Shown here: positions 39,371 through 50,396 of the stretch, piece by piece | Position numbering within the stretch: position 1 is the first letter of the stretch | How the letters are laid out: each line of letters opens with the position of its first letter | Source: Ganoderma boninense | Lineage: Eukaryota; Basidiomycota; Agaricomycetes; Polyporales; Polyporaceae | Direction of reading: 5' to 3' | DNA: 64,000 nucleotides | Assembly (NCBI GenBank): GCA_002900995.3 | Contig: CM035314.1 | Span: 1,464,468 to 1,528,467, forward strand | Program-made: the position numbers and the translations under genes | The notes under the pieces: model-generated | Databases searched by the model: none | Told to the model about the DNA's origin: nothing | Seen by the model: only the letters and a program-made list of their open reading frames with translations

Positions 39371-42218
39371 CGTTCTGACAACTATTCTAAGTATACAATT
39401 AGCAGGTTTCAAGCAGACTTTAAGGCGGGGGTCGCGGTGCATGGTGAGTACCCTGGACATGCTCGTTGTATCATGTGAACTTCGATTTGAACTAAACCTG
39501 TTGCACGTCAGGAATTGTGACCTCTGAAGGTGCTTCAACAGGCGTTAATACACTCTCGAGTCTAAAGCTGATCACCGATGCCTGCCATAGATGTTCCCGT
39601 TTTCAACGTCTCAGCGAGGGACTTCGTGCGCCTGTCGAGTAAGGTCCAGTCATTAGTGTTGCAGGGTCCGGTCCGGTCCCGGTCCTCGAGGTAATTTTCT
39701 GAGGACCAAGGACCGAGGACCGGACAGGACTGCCCCCGAAAATGAGGACCAGGACCAGGACTGCAGTCCTCCTAGGACTGAGGAGGACTGCAGTCCGGTC
39801 CTCAGTCCGGACTGGTCCTGGACTGCACAACGGTCCTGGACCAGTCTTTCCCAGTCCAGGACCAGTCCTGGAGGAAACAATCAATGTAACTCCGGACTCC
39901 CTGGACAGATTTTTACGTTCTATATATCGTTAGAAAGCTACATTATGTGGCTTTCTAACGATATACAGGACGTAAAGATCGGACAGGAATTGATGGAATG
40001 ATAGTTCCAACAATAGGACATACCATAGAGCGAACTGTATGCCATATTGAGAAAGAAATAGAGCACCAAAACGTACGTTCATGGGCTCGTCCGAAAGCCC
40101 TTGATGATACCTTTCCAACGCAGTATTAAACAGGCCAATCCGCCCACAAAATATAGAGATATGTCTAAATCTTCGTCTTGATCAGCTGGCTTTGAGGCTC
40201 CTGCTGTGTTTCCTGGTGTGGAGGGCTATGTAGTAATACAGAAAGCACAATTAAGGTACCCCAGTGAGTTTCTAATACATAAGCTAAGCTGAGGTAGTTG
40301 AGGTAGATGGTGAGACAGTGCAAGTCAGTGTAAACGGCCGGCGCTGTCACTTCTGTGCAGCTAACCCTAACCCCAATTTGTATTTCAACAGCTGCAGCTC
40401 GCTGCTCCGTCTCAACCCCGGCTGTTTGGGCTTGAATTTGGTAAAGAAAGACTTATGAATACTGGCTATTGACCAGTCCTTGGAGGTATACAAGGACCAG
40501 TCTGGACCGGTCCTTGGTGGTCCTTTCAAAGTGCACATAGGGAAGGGACCGGGACCGGGACCGAGGACAGGACCAGTAATTTTGCGGTCCTGGTCCGGTC
40601 CTCTGGAGGTCAGTCCCGGTCTTTTCTCCGGTCCTGGACTAGTCCTAGGACCGGACCCTGCAACACTACCAGTCATCATCTAAGAGGTACTGAAAGAATG
40701 GTATTGACTTCGAAACCTTAGGCGATGGCGACGAGCCAGCACTGTGCTTCGTCAACAAGGAAGACACCAATGTGCCTGCTCTTCAGCAATGGTGCCACGC
40801 ACTTGCTCTACCTGTTCGTGAGGTGGCTATGGAGAGACTCTATGTCCGGCTCAGGGCATCTGCCGAATCTTTACGGTCTTTCATCGAAGACTCCCCCGGT
40901 ATCAAAAGCGACGATCGTGACGCGATGATCTTGCAGTGGGAGTCTCCGATGGATGATTGCTCGGAACGTGATTTTCGCTCACGCCCAACGCGGTATTGTA
41001 AAGCGGAAGAGTGTCACTTCCAAGGCATTACCTGGCGACTGATCAATGTCAGTTGGTATTGGCAGGGCTCGTTGCACAAGCTAACTTTTTTATCACCAAA
41101 GAACCTTAGAGAAGTTGTGAACAGGTGTGTCTGCGACCTTCAGGACACTGCTGAAGAGTGTTTGCAAGAGAAATGCGAAGAAGCGACAGATATGGTTCGA
41201 AACAACGTTCTATCAATATTATTTCGCAGCCTTGCTAATCATGCTCCAACCCCAGGCTAGCCAGGTTGCCGTAGAGATCTGCGACGACTTCGCTGAGTCA
41301 ATGCATTGGCAGACTTACCTCGCAAGTATGTCTCATCCACTGCTACGAACTGTTCACATCCATCGTCATATGGCACTGATACTGCCAAATCTCTAGCCAT
41401 TCGTCGTGACGGGTCGTGGTGGAAGGGTGACCTCAACGTCGAACTGCTCACTCCCTTTTCATCCCACATTGCCACAGGGTGGTGCGATCTGTTTGCGAGG
41501 GACTTCTTTTCGTCCTTGCAATCTGAGGCTCTTCGTCTCATCTCCGCTTTGTCCAATGAGGTGACCGAATCGGTTCCCGACTACCTCAAAGCACGAGCGA
41601 AGCAACAAGTCGAAGTGTGCATGACTGAAGCACAGGCGGCTTTGGGAGACATCATTCCGACGGTGCAAGGAACAGTCCAAGGTTATCGCAAATCAATCTC
41701 GCGCAGGCTTGCTCCTAGGATTGAAGCTGAGCTGTTCCACGGGTATAATCTGGCGAAAGTCGAACGAGGTCATGGTTGTGTGGCACGGCAGAAGGTCTGT
41801 GGTCAAACATCTCCTTTCTCATCGAGCCCGGTACAACGCTATGACTATGAACATTTACGTACGTTGTTGGCTATCACAGGCTATCATCCACAGCTATGTG
41901 GAGAAGAAGAGGCACACAGCGTTCCAACTCGCTGCCAAAGACCTCACTGAGGGTTTAAAAGAGGCCGCCAATAGCATTGAGGAGCAGCTGGACAACGCCC
42001 TCTCAGAGGTTGCTAGAACGGTCTGTCCATATCCAAATTCATGCAGCCTTGTACTGACCGATTCACATCGCCCACAGGTGGAGAAGAACATGTCTGTTCT
42101 CTGGGACGGTCCTGTCTTGGTCGGTGATGGAGAAGACGTTGTGGGACCCCGCATGAGGATGATAGGTGTCCTTGACCGAATTATATCTGAGATCGATGCG
42201 CGGGCCGCCACACCATGA
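35480..42218 (+). CDS. SLIP-GC-like dynamin-family GTPase with two TE-loaded introns (5' end unresolved)
   Basis: Exons supported by phase and similarity: 35480-35597, 35655-35701, 35762-35806, 35862-35891, 35949-36166, 36220-36685, 36745-36783, 36844-36850, 36907-36935, 36992-37150, 37201-37619, 39392-39443, (39512-39529 tentative), 39591-39638, 40722-41194, 41256-41325, 41397-41794, 41880-42020, 42078-42218. The protein has VAVLGATGAGKSSLINAILE (P-loop), CTSVVTEISY (switch), VLVDLPGVVDANAAR (Walker B/G3) and VTKCDDIS (G4-like), then a coiled-coil and the C-terminal MHW, RRDGSWWKGDLNVELLTPF, YDLAxxERGxGxVARQK-type and KNMSVLWDGP blocks seen in basidiomycete proteins annotated as nuclear GTPase SLIP-GC. 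A retro-insertion and a hAT MITE occupy the introns after 37619 and 39638. One intron begins with GC. Confidence 0.82.
37654..37667. repeat. Target-site duplication, left copy of retro-insertion
   Basis: GACGTTCTGACAAC, repeated exactly at 39369-39382 after the poly(A) tract. Confidence 0.9.
37668..39368 (+). mobile_element. Poly(A)-tailed non-LTR-type retro-insertion, 1.7 kb, inside a GTPase intron
   Basis: The segment ends in 32 A residues (39337-39368) and is bounded by a perfect 14-bp direct repeat, the hallmark of target-primed reverse transcription. It lies within what would otherwise be a 57-bp intron. I find no reverse transcriptase or endonuclease motif; the longest late frame (to 39191, ending DSICRDYVPLAARL) is unrecognised. 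The 5' half is GC-rich and contains a 28-bp direct repeat (37963 and 38092). It could be a SINE-like or deletion-derived LINE, or a retrocopied non-coding transcript. Confidence 0.85.
37963..38119 (+). repeat. 28-bp direct repeat pair in the retro-insertion
   Basis: The sequence starting GAGGAACATAGCCTCACCCT occurs at 37963-37990 and again at 38092-38119, 129 bp apart, both followed by a G run. Confidence 0.8.
39369..39382. repeat. Target-site duplication, right copy of retro-insertion
   Basis: Second copy of GACGTTCTGACAAC. It contains CTGAC, a plausible branch point 18 nt from the intron end at 39391. Confidence 0.9.
39646..39653. repeat. 8-bp target-site duplication, left, hAT MITE
   Basis: CCAGTCAT, repeated at 40669-40676. 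Confidence 0.9.
39654..40668. mobile_element. hAT-type non-autonomous DNA transposon (MITE), 1015 bp
   Basis: The ends are perfect 21-bp terminal inverted repeats beginning TAGTGTTGCAGGGTCC (39654-39674 and the reverse complement at 40648-40668), flanked by an 8-bp direct repeat, the target size of hAT elements. Subterminal regions are packed with GGACC/GGTCC units, usual binding sites for hAT transposases. An imperfect internal inverted repeat of about 25 bp pairs 39914-39938 with 39950-39974. No transposase frame exists, so it needs an autonomous partner elsewhere. It sits in an otherwise 60-bp GTPase intron (39639-40721). Confidence 0.93.
40669..40676. repeat. 8-bp target-site duplication, right, hAT MITE
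   Basis: CCAGTCAT, matching 39646-39653. Confidence 0.9.
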
Positions 42219-42710
42219 GAAGTCAGCAGTTGTTTGTAGAACATCCAGGCAATCATGAGAAAACATGCCGAACCTGAACCTGTTGGACGGCGGGTCGATT
42301 TGGTGGGAACTTGCAACCTCGCCGACGGAGGATCGCCTGACACTTATCTGCGGCCTCGCGGTGACTTACGCACTCCGAGCATGCAGTTCTCTTCCATCAT
42401 GACCAACCCAATCAGAACCTAGATGCTTAATGCCGTATATTTTGCGCCAACGAGGCAACGGAGGACGGAGAAGAGCACCCACGCGCCGGAGCTGGACCAA
42501 ATCCATGCGGGCGCCTTTTCGTTTAGCGGTTCACGCACCTGCCGCCACCACGCAGGTCATCCCCCGACTAGCTGCGTCTTTACCTCCGCTTTCCTTGCCC
42601 TTACGTTTCAAATTTCGATGCTGTCGTATCACTCCAATATCAAAACATTATTTTTGTTCTCGCTTAACTCTCCGTGTGCTACATATACGCGTCGTCCGCT
42701 ATGATCTATC

Positions 42711-44857
42711 ATGCCCCGACCCTCTCCCTCTCGAGTCCGTCTCTCCCCACCTCCTGAGCGAAAGAACATGTGGCCGTTCTCACCGTCTTACCCAGAGAAA
42801 CCCGTCGATGCGCTCCATGAAGAATATGATTACATCGTTGTCGGTGAGTGTCCAACCTCCCCAACCCCCTCCCCATCGAACTAGTGACCAGTCGCGAACG
42901 CGATAATCTGACATTGGTTGCGCTCATGTAGGTGGTGGAACCGCCGGATGCGCCATCGCAAATCGCCTTTCCGCCTCACCCACAACGCGCGTTCTCCTCG
43001 TCGAACGCGGCCCCGTCGCCGACACCTGGGCCGCCCGCGTCCCGCTCTTCTCCTCCGATTTCGCGTCCGACGGCTCCCGCACCATCAAGCGCACAACGGT
43101 GCCCCAGCGCGAGCTCATCGGCGCGTCTGGCGTGCAGGGAGACCGCACTGTCGAGGCGTACACCGGCGCGGTCATGGGGGGCACGAGCAGGATCAACCAG
43201 ATGTGGTACACCCGCGGGCTGCCGGACGAGTATGACCGATGGGAGCGCGAGGCAGGGATGCAGGGTTGGGGCTGGGGCGAGATGAAGGGATACTTCCTCA
43301 AGAGCGAGAAGTCTGAATCCGCGGTCAAGGTGTGCACAGTCAAGATGGAGCTGTGGAAGAACAAGCTGCACACGTTGTTCTACTTCAAGGTCTTCTCCGA
43401 GTGCGTACCAAGCACTGCACGGTGTTTGCCTTGATGTCTTACGCGTCCACAGGGCCATCGAAGCCTGCCAAGTCGATTGGGTTACCCTACATTCCCGACC
43501 TGAACTCGCCATCCTACCCGCCGTTCGGCTGCGCAAGGCTGCACTTCACCATCGATGAGAACTCTCATCGGCATTCATCGTATCATGCGTTTCTTCCAAA
43601 GAAAGTCGCGCTCGCGCGCGAAGACCATCTGCATCTATGCACAAATACGATCGTAGAAAGGCTGGAGACAGAGAGGACGGCTGAGGGCGACTTGGTTGTG
43701 ACTGGTGTCGTTTTGGGTCCGCGAGAAGAAGGCAAGGGTAGCAGGAGGAGCATAAGGGCGAGGAAAGAAGTGATCCTGAGCGCAGGACCATTCGGATCGC
43801 CACAGATCCTCATGGTGAGGTGAGTGCTCTTCGGCATAGCACCGAGCTAAAGCGCAGTGCTCATTCACATGGTAGCGGTATTGGGCCAGCGGAGCACCTC
43901 AAAGATCATGGTATCACTGTCGTGAAGGATCTTCCTGCTGTTGGGTCTAACCTGGTATGCTCCTTCGAATGTTCGGTCATCGAAAGTTCTAATGCTATAC
44001 GCTGCTAGCAAGACCACTTCGGTGTCTCCGTAGGGTTCCACATCAATATGTCGGACTCGCTCCTTTCACTCGAGAAGCGACCTTGGGTGTTCTTCGTTGA
44101 GCTCATCCGTTACCTCATCTGGGGCACGGGCTTGCTTCTCGTTCCTGTCCTCCAATTGGCAGTTTTTACGCACTCGAGACTGCTGGATAGCAGCGGTACA
44201 CCCTCCGAAGCTGAGAAGGAATCAAAGGAAACACTGCCGGACATCGAGATCATGCCGGTGAGTGCCTCTTCTCGTCTCTTCCACTGCACTCCCATCTCAT
44301 CATCTGTTGTAGATGGCATACGATAGCACAGACATCACGGGTACCGGCGTCGCGATCCCGCGCACGCAGGGCACCTCCAGCTTCCTCAATGTCCTCCTCG
44401 CCCCTGCCTCGCGAGGTACCGTCCGGCTCTCCTCGCCTGACCCCCGCGCCCCGCTCGTCATCGACCCAGCATACCTCTCGAATCAGGCCGACTTGCCCCC
44501 CTGCGCGCATCGCTGAAGCTCTCTCTGCGTCTTCGCGACGCAATGCGTAAGCGTGGGTACACCATGACGGACGCAACGGTCCCCGCGAGCGAGAGCGACA
44601 CGGACCTGGACCTGTGGATCCGGCGGGCGAACCGGACGACGTACCACTACTCGTCGACATGTCGCATGGGGCGTGAGGACGACCCGGAGTGGGACGGGGG
44701 CGCGGTCGTCGATGCGCGGCTGCGGGTGTACGGTGTCGGGAGGTTGCGGGTCGCGGACTCGTCAGTGTTTCCCTGGGTGCCGCGGACGCACACGCAGGCT
44801 CCAAGCGTCGCAGTCGGGGAGAAGGCTGCGGATATGATTCTGAGCGACAACAACTAA
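42711..44857 (+). CDS. GMC oxidoreductase with apparent single-base frame errors
   Basis: Exons 42711-42843, 42932-43400, 43453-43819, 43876-43954, 44009-44257 and 44313-44857. The FAD-binding region is DYIVVGGGTAGCAIANRL with LLVERG; the family signature appears as GAVMGGTSRINQMWYTRG, SAGPFGSPQILM-SGIGPAEHL and the C-terminal HYSSTCRMG and VFPWVPRTHTQAPSVAVGEK, which contains the active-site His. Family members are FAD-dependent alcohol oxidases or dehydrogenases of the choline dehydrogenase / aryl-alcohol oxidase group; substrate unknown. No signal peptide is visible, and a hydrophobic insert (about 44090-44180) is unusual. Two indels break the frame: an extra C near 43476 (ACxKSIGLPYIPDLN) and a short C-run near 44492-44497 just before the segment RASLKLSLRLRDAM. 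A possible compensating pair lies at 43330-43355. Probably sequence error, possibly a decaying gene. Confidence 0.85.
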
Positions 44858-45241
44858 TGGGCATTACACTGCAGAGTATAGCGTTGAGGACGATGCGAGA
44901 CACCTATGTAGCTGCTGGTGGGTACTCTGCGAATAAGAACCTCGTCGGCACGTTCTTGCTCTCGAGTCTCAACATGTAACCTGCGACCGATTTGCGATTC
45001 AATTTCAAAGGCGTAGCACTAGATGATATCCGGCCCGCGATGCTCTCAGATCCGGGACAGGGAGCTGAGACTTTGAAATTACGCTGCGATGGCGTTGGAG
45101 CCTCGGGGTCAGATGTTCATTCAGTTCTCCTCTAAGTGTATATATTGTTGTCGTCCTCCTCCTCGGGCTCCCTGGATGCCCCCATAACGTCCATCACCAG
45201 AGCGTTTGCATACGCCAACTGCCTCTCTGCCATTAATATTC
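44858..45241. other. Intergenic, GMC to unknown gene
   Basis: 3' UTR and leader only; nothing recognised. Confidence 0.45.
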
Positions 45242-45999
45242 ATGTCTTCTCGCTGGTTCCTCCGTCGCGCGGCTCAACTCACCGCTGTCCTCATCCTTCT
45301 CCCGCATACTTCGCCTACCATACCATTACTCGCCTAGAGGCGAAATACTCCCCCTTGCTCCCCAGAGTCGTCTTCCACACCTGCGCTCAGGACACCCTCC
45401 AACCCAGCGACACAACACACGCCTTATGTCGACGTCTACGCTGCCCGTGTTCCCGCCCGGGGACTAGTCGACCCCACGGCGAAGAACCCTAGCCTGAGCA
45501 TCGAGGAAGTCTGGGCACGCACCTTCCTGGAGAACAAGCTCCTCCACGCAACCGGGCGCGTCGTGGGCCCCGCCCCGTCCTCTGAGCCCGTGGACCGCGG
45601 CGAGCACGGCTTCCACCAGGACCAGCGGCTCCTGCGCGACCTGTTCCTCGTCCTCCGCCCCGTCGTGCGGGGCTCCCCGCTGCTCGTGGCCTGGCAGCTG
45701 CCCGACGAGCCTGTCGCGTTCTTCCGCGGATCGCGCGCTGGGGCTACCCATGGCGGCTGATGAATGGGGGCCGGCACGAGTTCAGCGTGGGCCCTGTTGA
45801 CGCGGAGGGCATGGTCGAGGTGCGGCATGGGAGCGCGCACGACTACGAGTGGGTCGAGGAGGAGGGGGCGGCGCAGAAGACGATACCGGAGTGGATCAAG
45901 CGGTGCCATCGGGCGTACGCGATGTGGCTGCTGGACGAGCGGGTGGAGGAGGTGCGGAGACGGGCGAGGGAGGTTGGCGAGAGCGAGGGCGCGCCTTGA
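45242..45999 (+). CDS. Unrecognised protein, N-terminal hydrophobic segment, apparent frameshift
   Basis: From 45418 the frame reads YVDVYAARVPARGL, WARTFLENKLLHATGRV, GFHQDQRLLRDLFLVLRP and PLLVAWQLPDEPVAFFRG; it then shifts by one base near 45727-45733 to continue ARWGYPWRLMNGGRHEFSVG, HDYEWVEEEG and IPEWIKRCHRAYAMWLLDER to a stop at 45999. The joined protein looks like one coherent domain with high GC3 and low stop density, so it is surely coding, but I do not recognise the family. The ATG at 45242 gives a hydrophobic segment (AAQLTAVLILLPHTS) but an in-frame stop follows at about 45337, so the 5' end or an intron there is unresolved. Confidence 0.5.
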
Positions 46000-47849
46000 A
46001 GCTTGACACGCGGAACGCGCATGGCCAGCGCGCGTGTTGCAGCCGGCTGAGGTTCGTTTTGTAGACAGCTGTCTGTGTTCAGTGCTTCACCGCTTCCTAC
46101 ACCTATTCTGCCATTTACTACATCCAGCTCATGACTGACGATGCACTCTCCGAAGCCGCGCGGTCCTTGGGTATATCCCTCACCTTCTTACCAGACACCT
46201 GGAGAATGGCCTGCGCAAGCACGCAGTCTGTCCACGCTGCTACTTTCTCGAGCACCCATCCTGCCAATGGAGCCAGCAACTACGACGGGACTTGGGTTGT
46301 CGTCTGTCAGCGAATCTGACCCAAGCCCAGTCCAGCTGTTTTCAATTTCGAGCATTTGTCCCTGTGGCGGGAAGCTATCCAGTCTGTAGAAGCACCACGG
46401 TCACCTTGGCTTTCACTAATTTCGCACCTCCTGAGAACCGCTGTCGATGGTTGCTCAATCATGTGAGTCTCTTAACACTGACTAAAATGTTTACTGACGC
46501 TCCTCCCTGCGACACAGGATTGATGGCAGTTATGCTCTCACGAAAGCAGAACATGGGCACGACACTCAAGGGAGTTTTGGCACAGCATCGATGCTAGTTC
46601 TCCTACCATTTACTCGGCGTGGTGAGTAGCCAGCAAACAATTCGATACGTTCTACTCATGCGTTGAGCTTCATAGCTGGATCGATATGGGACACGTGTTC
46701 GCTCGGCGACATACGATCATGACATCGACGAGTCTGAATTCAACGAGCCTGAATGCCGTAAGCCTCAGTCTCCCGACGGCATAGCGCTAGATGGGCTGGA
46801 AGATGATGAAGGTAGCTTATGTGAAGCTCCTGGTCAGTAAACTCCTCGCTTATGTTTGTGGAGGATACAATCTGAAGCAACGTCTGACAGCTGAGAGCGT
46901 GCGTCCGATGATACCTAGCAAACTGTACACGATGTCACATCCACGACTGTGCAGGCACATCTCTTGGCTTCACCTCTATACCCCATTCCCCTGCTTCCGG
47001 TGGATCTGCGTTGCAGACCAGGAAAATATCGTTCCGCTCATGTGTAGCGCGTTGCATCAGCGCATAGTGCTCGGCCTCCATGATCTCCCTCTCCTGGGCC
47101 TTCTTCACGATCCAAAGAGTACGATGTATTCCAGGTACTGATCGGATGGCTCGACGAGTCTTCCACTGGAACAACTCCTAACGTGCGTATAACCGCTCTC
47201 CAATGTTCGCCTTCACTGCACTGACCGTCGATTTCATAGTTACAGCTTCAGATAGCAACCGCTGCTGCTCACAGATGATCCAGCACTCACCTGCCCATGG
47301 TGTATTCCGTCTTGACGATACCGCGTCCGCTCTGTCCTTCTCCGAGTTTCTTGCCCATCTATGCACGCACATAGCCGAAGAGTCATCAAGCTGGCCTGCT
47401 GACGCCCCTGTCCCAGGACTAGAGGGGAAGTGCATGCATTCGTGGAGAGAAGGGCCGCTCTGGGAAGATCATGAGAAAAGCTTGGAGTGGATAGATAGGT
47501 GGCGAAGAGAGGTTAACTACCGAGGGTAACTCTCAGCCATTTCCATTTCTCTACAATGACTGACGCAAATTCGTGAAACAGCGATTTCACGAGCTCGTCG
47601 CTCCACGACGCACATGATGATACCCATCAATGAAGGCTGAGCAAGCCAAAGTGAGGAGGTAGGTATGAGTACTCGTAAGCGATCGCACACATCGCGCCAG
47701 TCGACTCCTACTTTGCAGGCCAATAGAGTGGTTTTTGGCCTCTGGACCAAACTCTGGTAAGCCACATCCTGATCCACATGATCTCCTAATCGCTCACAGC
47801 TGATCTCTCGAAGGGTTCTGGAACATGATGTTCTGAGCGACTGGACAAC
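46000..47849. other. Degenerate or unresolved coding region
   Basis: Short frames with protein-like composition occur on the plus strand, for example VLIGWLDESSTGTTPN near 47131-47178 and FRLDDTASALSFSEFLAHLC near 47308-47367. They might be 5' exons of the paralog that is clear from 47850, because the other family members are preceded by similarly spaced exons, but I could not join them. A minus-strand frame at 46935-47174 is also open. Confidence 0.3.
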
Positions 47850-49488
47850 GTGAACCCGGAAGCGAGTTTCTCAGTAGGAGACAATCCTGCCGAATGGAAA
47901 TCGAAGCATTGTATACGAAAAGGTCCTCCGAATCCCGGGATGAGCGACTGGGCAATCGACTACGGCGTTCTCATTCTACCGCTGCCCAGGGAGTGCAATG
48001 GTCCCATCTACGAGCGGCACACAGAGAAGATAGGGCATCATCTCGCTCTCATTGGCGACATATCCAGCCCAGCTACCTCGGTACGTCTGAGTGGTTCTTG
48101 GTCCGTATGTACCGTCACGTTGAAGTTGATGCTATACCTTCTCAGAGCGAAGGGAGCAAGGAGGACGAATTATCCACTCTGGCCATTATCGTCTGCGAGA
48201 TGGCACTGCTGCTTGCACAATCATCGTGTTCCGAAACCATCCTCTGGGAGGATCTATGGCATCACGTTGCTCGGTGGACCTTTGGGCGCCGATCGAGTGA
48301 TGCCCTGCACGCACGCACAGAATACAAGTAAGCTTGTTGTTTGATAATGTTGATACGCGACATCTCACTATCCACAGCACCAATGTGCTCGTGAGATTTT
48401 CCAGATGCCCGGAGTACGACTTTGAAATCGAGCACTCTCGAGCCGCCCTCGCCAACTTTGACGAGTCATCCTATTCAAATTATTGTGAACTCGACTGTGG
48501 ACCCCACAGGACAATCACCTTTATCATGGGGCCCTACGCGGATCTCGTGAGGGATGAATTCAGGCACCGCAGGAATCGCATCTATTCAGGCGAGAGCACG
48601 GCATGTAGCGTGCAGGACGTCGTGTTCCTCGATCGTTTCTCGACGCTTATGCTGGACATCGATGAAACAGTGGGGCGCATATATAGGGATTATCACCAAG
48701 AGAAACATCTGCCGCACCGGCTCAAAGGGCATCATGAACGACGAGTGAACACGTACAACAACCGAATACCCCGATATCCGATAGGAAGCGTCTTAGACGG
48801 GTCACTCGCAGTAGCCGTCTCCTTCCCTTTTGCGACGCTTTCTGGTGCGACGGGGTCGAGCACCTTAGCATCCGACATTCTGAAGTCCATCTCATTTTTC
48901 GGTTCGGCTGAAGGTACGAGTTCCTCCTCTCAGAGTCCAAGTATCCTACTTAATAACGTTCCGACGGCACAAGTGCTCGACAGGATGATATCATGCGAGG
49001 AACTGTATCTCCCCCTGCTCCTCGTGAACCACCAAGTGAACGCGACCGAGCTAGAAGTCGCAACAGTCAATCAGCAACGTATGGCATGCTCCAGTGCAGC
49101 ACGTTTCCTCGCTATGCTCGGCATCACGGAATTTCCGGTGTACGGGCTGGCAACTTTCGGTTCGAAAGGTGTCGTCTGCCAGGCGTGGTACGAAGCCTCG
49201 GATTCCGTGAGTGTCTCTGTTCATGCCACGATGGTCGATATGGTGAAACGTCCTTGCCAGGGCAAGTGTGTCTACATCGTAGACGAAAACAGACCGGAGT
49301 GCCATTTCGACATCTCAGACGAGCACGACATTCGCCGATACGTCGCATTCCTCGAAAAGATAGGGGAAATGGCGAGCAAGCTGGGCGCGGCATTTGAAGG
49401 AGTTAGGGCGTCGCTCGTCGCGCGTATGCAGTCTTCAGAAGGAAGCTTGGACTGGCTCCGTTGGACGGCTGAATCACAGTTGGCATAG
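47850..49488 (+). CDS. Unnamed family X, copy 1 (5' end unresolved)
   Basis: The last three exons are firm: up to 48080, 48146-48327 and 48378-49488, about 500 aa. Recognisable blocks shared with copies 2 and 3 are W-A-I-D-Y-G-V-L-I-L-P near 47945, ALLLAQSS..ILWEDLWHHV near 48210, and the core LPLLLVNHQ, NQQRMACSSAARFLAMLGI, FPVYGLATFGSKGV-x(5)-W near 49010-49190, then a helical C-terminus. I do not recognise a named domain. In copy 3 the core has VENKR where this copy has VNHQ, so a putative E-x-K metal-dependent nuclease-like motif is lost here. No ATG opens the first exon; upstream exons are missing from my model. Confidence 0.6.
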
Positions 49489-50396
49489 TTGTTGTGTCAT
49501 TTGGTACATGACATATGTCCCAGAAATCTGGTTGAAGATCGACTTCAGGAGTCCCTGTACGTCGCAGAAATTCGATTAGCCCAGCCTGAGGGAGATGGCG
49601 GCTTGTAGTACGTGTCAGCCTCGAGCGCGATATCTACATACATAGTATAGTGCCCTGGTGCATGCATATGGTCGAGTCGACTGTCAGGCTCATCTGCACT
49701 GGAATGGGTTTGTGGACAGGGTACCAGCATTCATGTGATATTTTTTCCGGTCCAATCTTTCTCTTTGAAACGCTGTGTATCACTTGGGGCGCATTTTTAG
49801 AGAGTACACAGGGATCCATTTGACATCGGAGCAGGATATATGCGCTATCAGGCTTTCTTGTCGAAGCTGAGGGAGCATTATAATCCGTTGCGGAAATGCT
49901 TCCATGAGGTTACGAAGGAGTTCTTCGGCCGCATGAAAGGCGAGGACTTGGGGTCACTTTCGTTGGTCAACGCGCGCCCAGTTAGCAGAGGGCGAAGACG
50001 AGTAGAAGATAATGCGCATGGTAGTACCAATAGAATGTTGGAGTATCCAAAGCATCGCATATTTATAGTGCTGCGGTGCTGTGGGTGATACTAATAGTCT
50101 AGTAAGGAGCCCAAGACCACACAAGACTGGAGGTACCAGCATTGCACACCTTCGGCGTAAGATACAGATACTGCACAACTTCAAGTTCCGTTCTTTCATG
50201 TTTCCGCCCAGCTACCATCTAACTACTGAGTGAACAAGGATCTGGTATCTCATAAACTCGATCATATCTATTTTGCTGCGTCGAGACCCCGAGGCCGATA
50301 CAACAGAATAGCTGAAAATGACTACATATATCGCGAAGAACCCTTTCATTCTGACGACACTCAACCAGCAGGAGATGGGAGCACGATCTGGCACAT
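49489..50396. other. Intergenic, family X copy 1 to P450
   Basis: A plus-strand frame at 49840-50088 is protein-like but unrecognised. No RNA gene or repeat seen. Confidence 0.35.

Noticed and set aside
46935..47174. Minus-strand frame with protein-like residues
   Set aside because: No start context, neighbours or splice partners; the plus strand in the same region has equally plausible fragments. Left unresolved.
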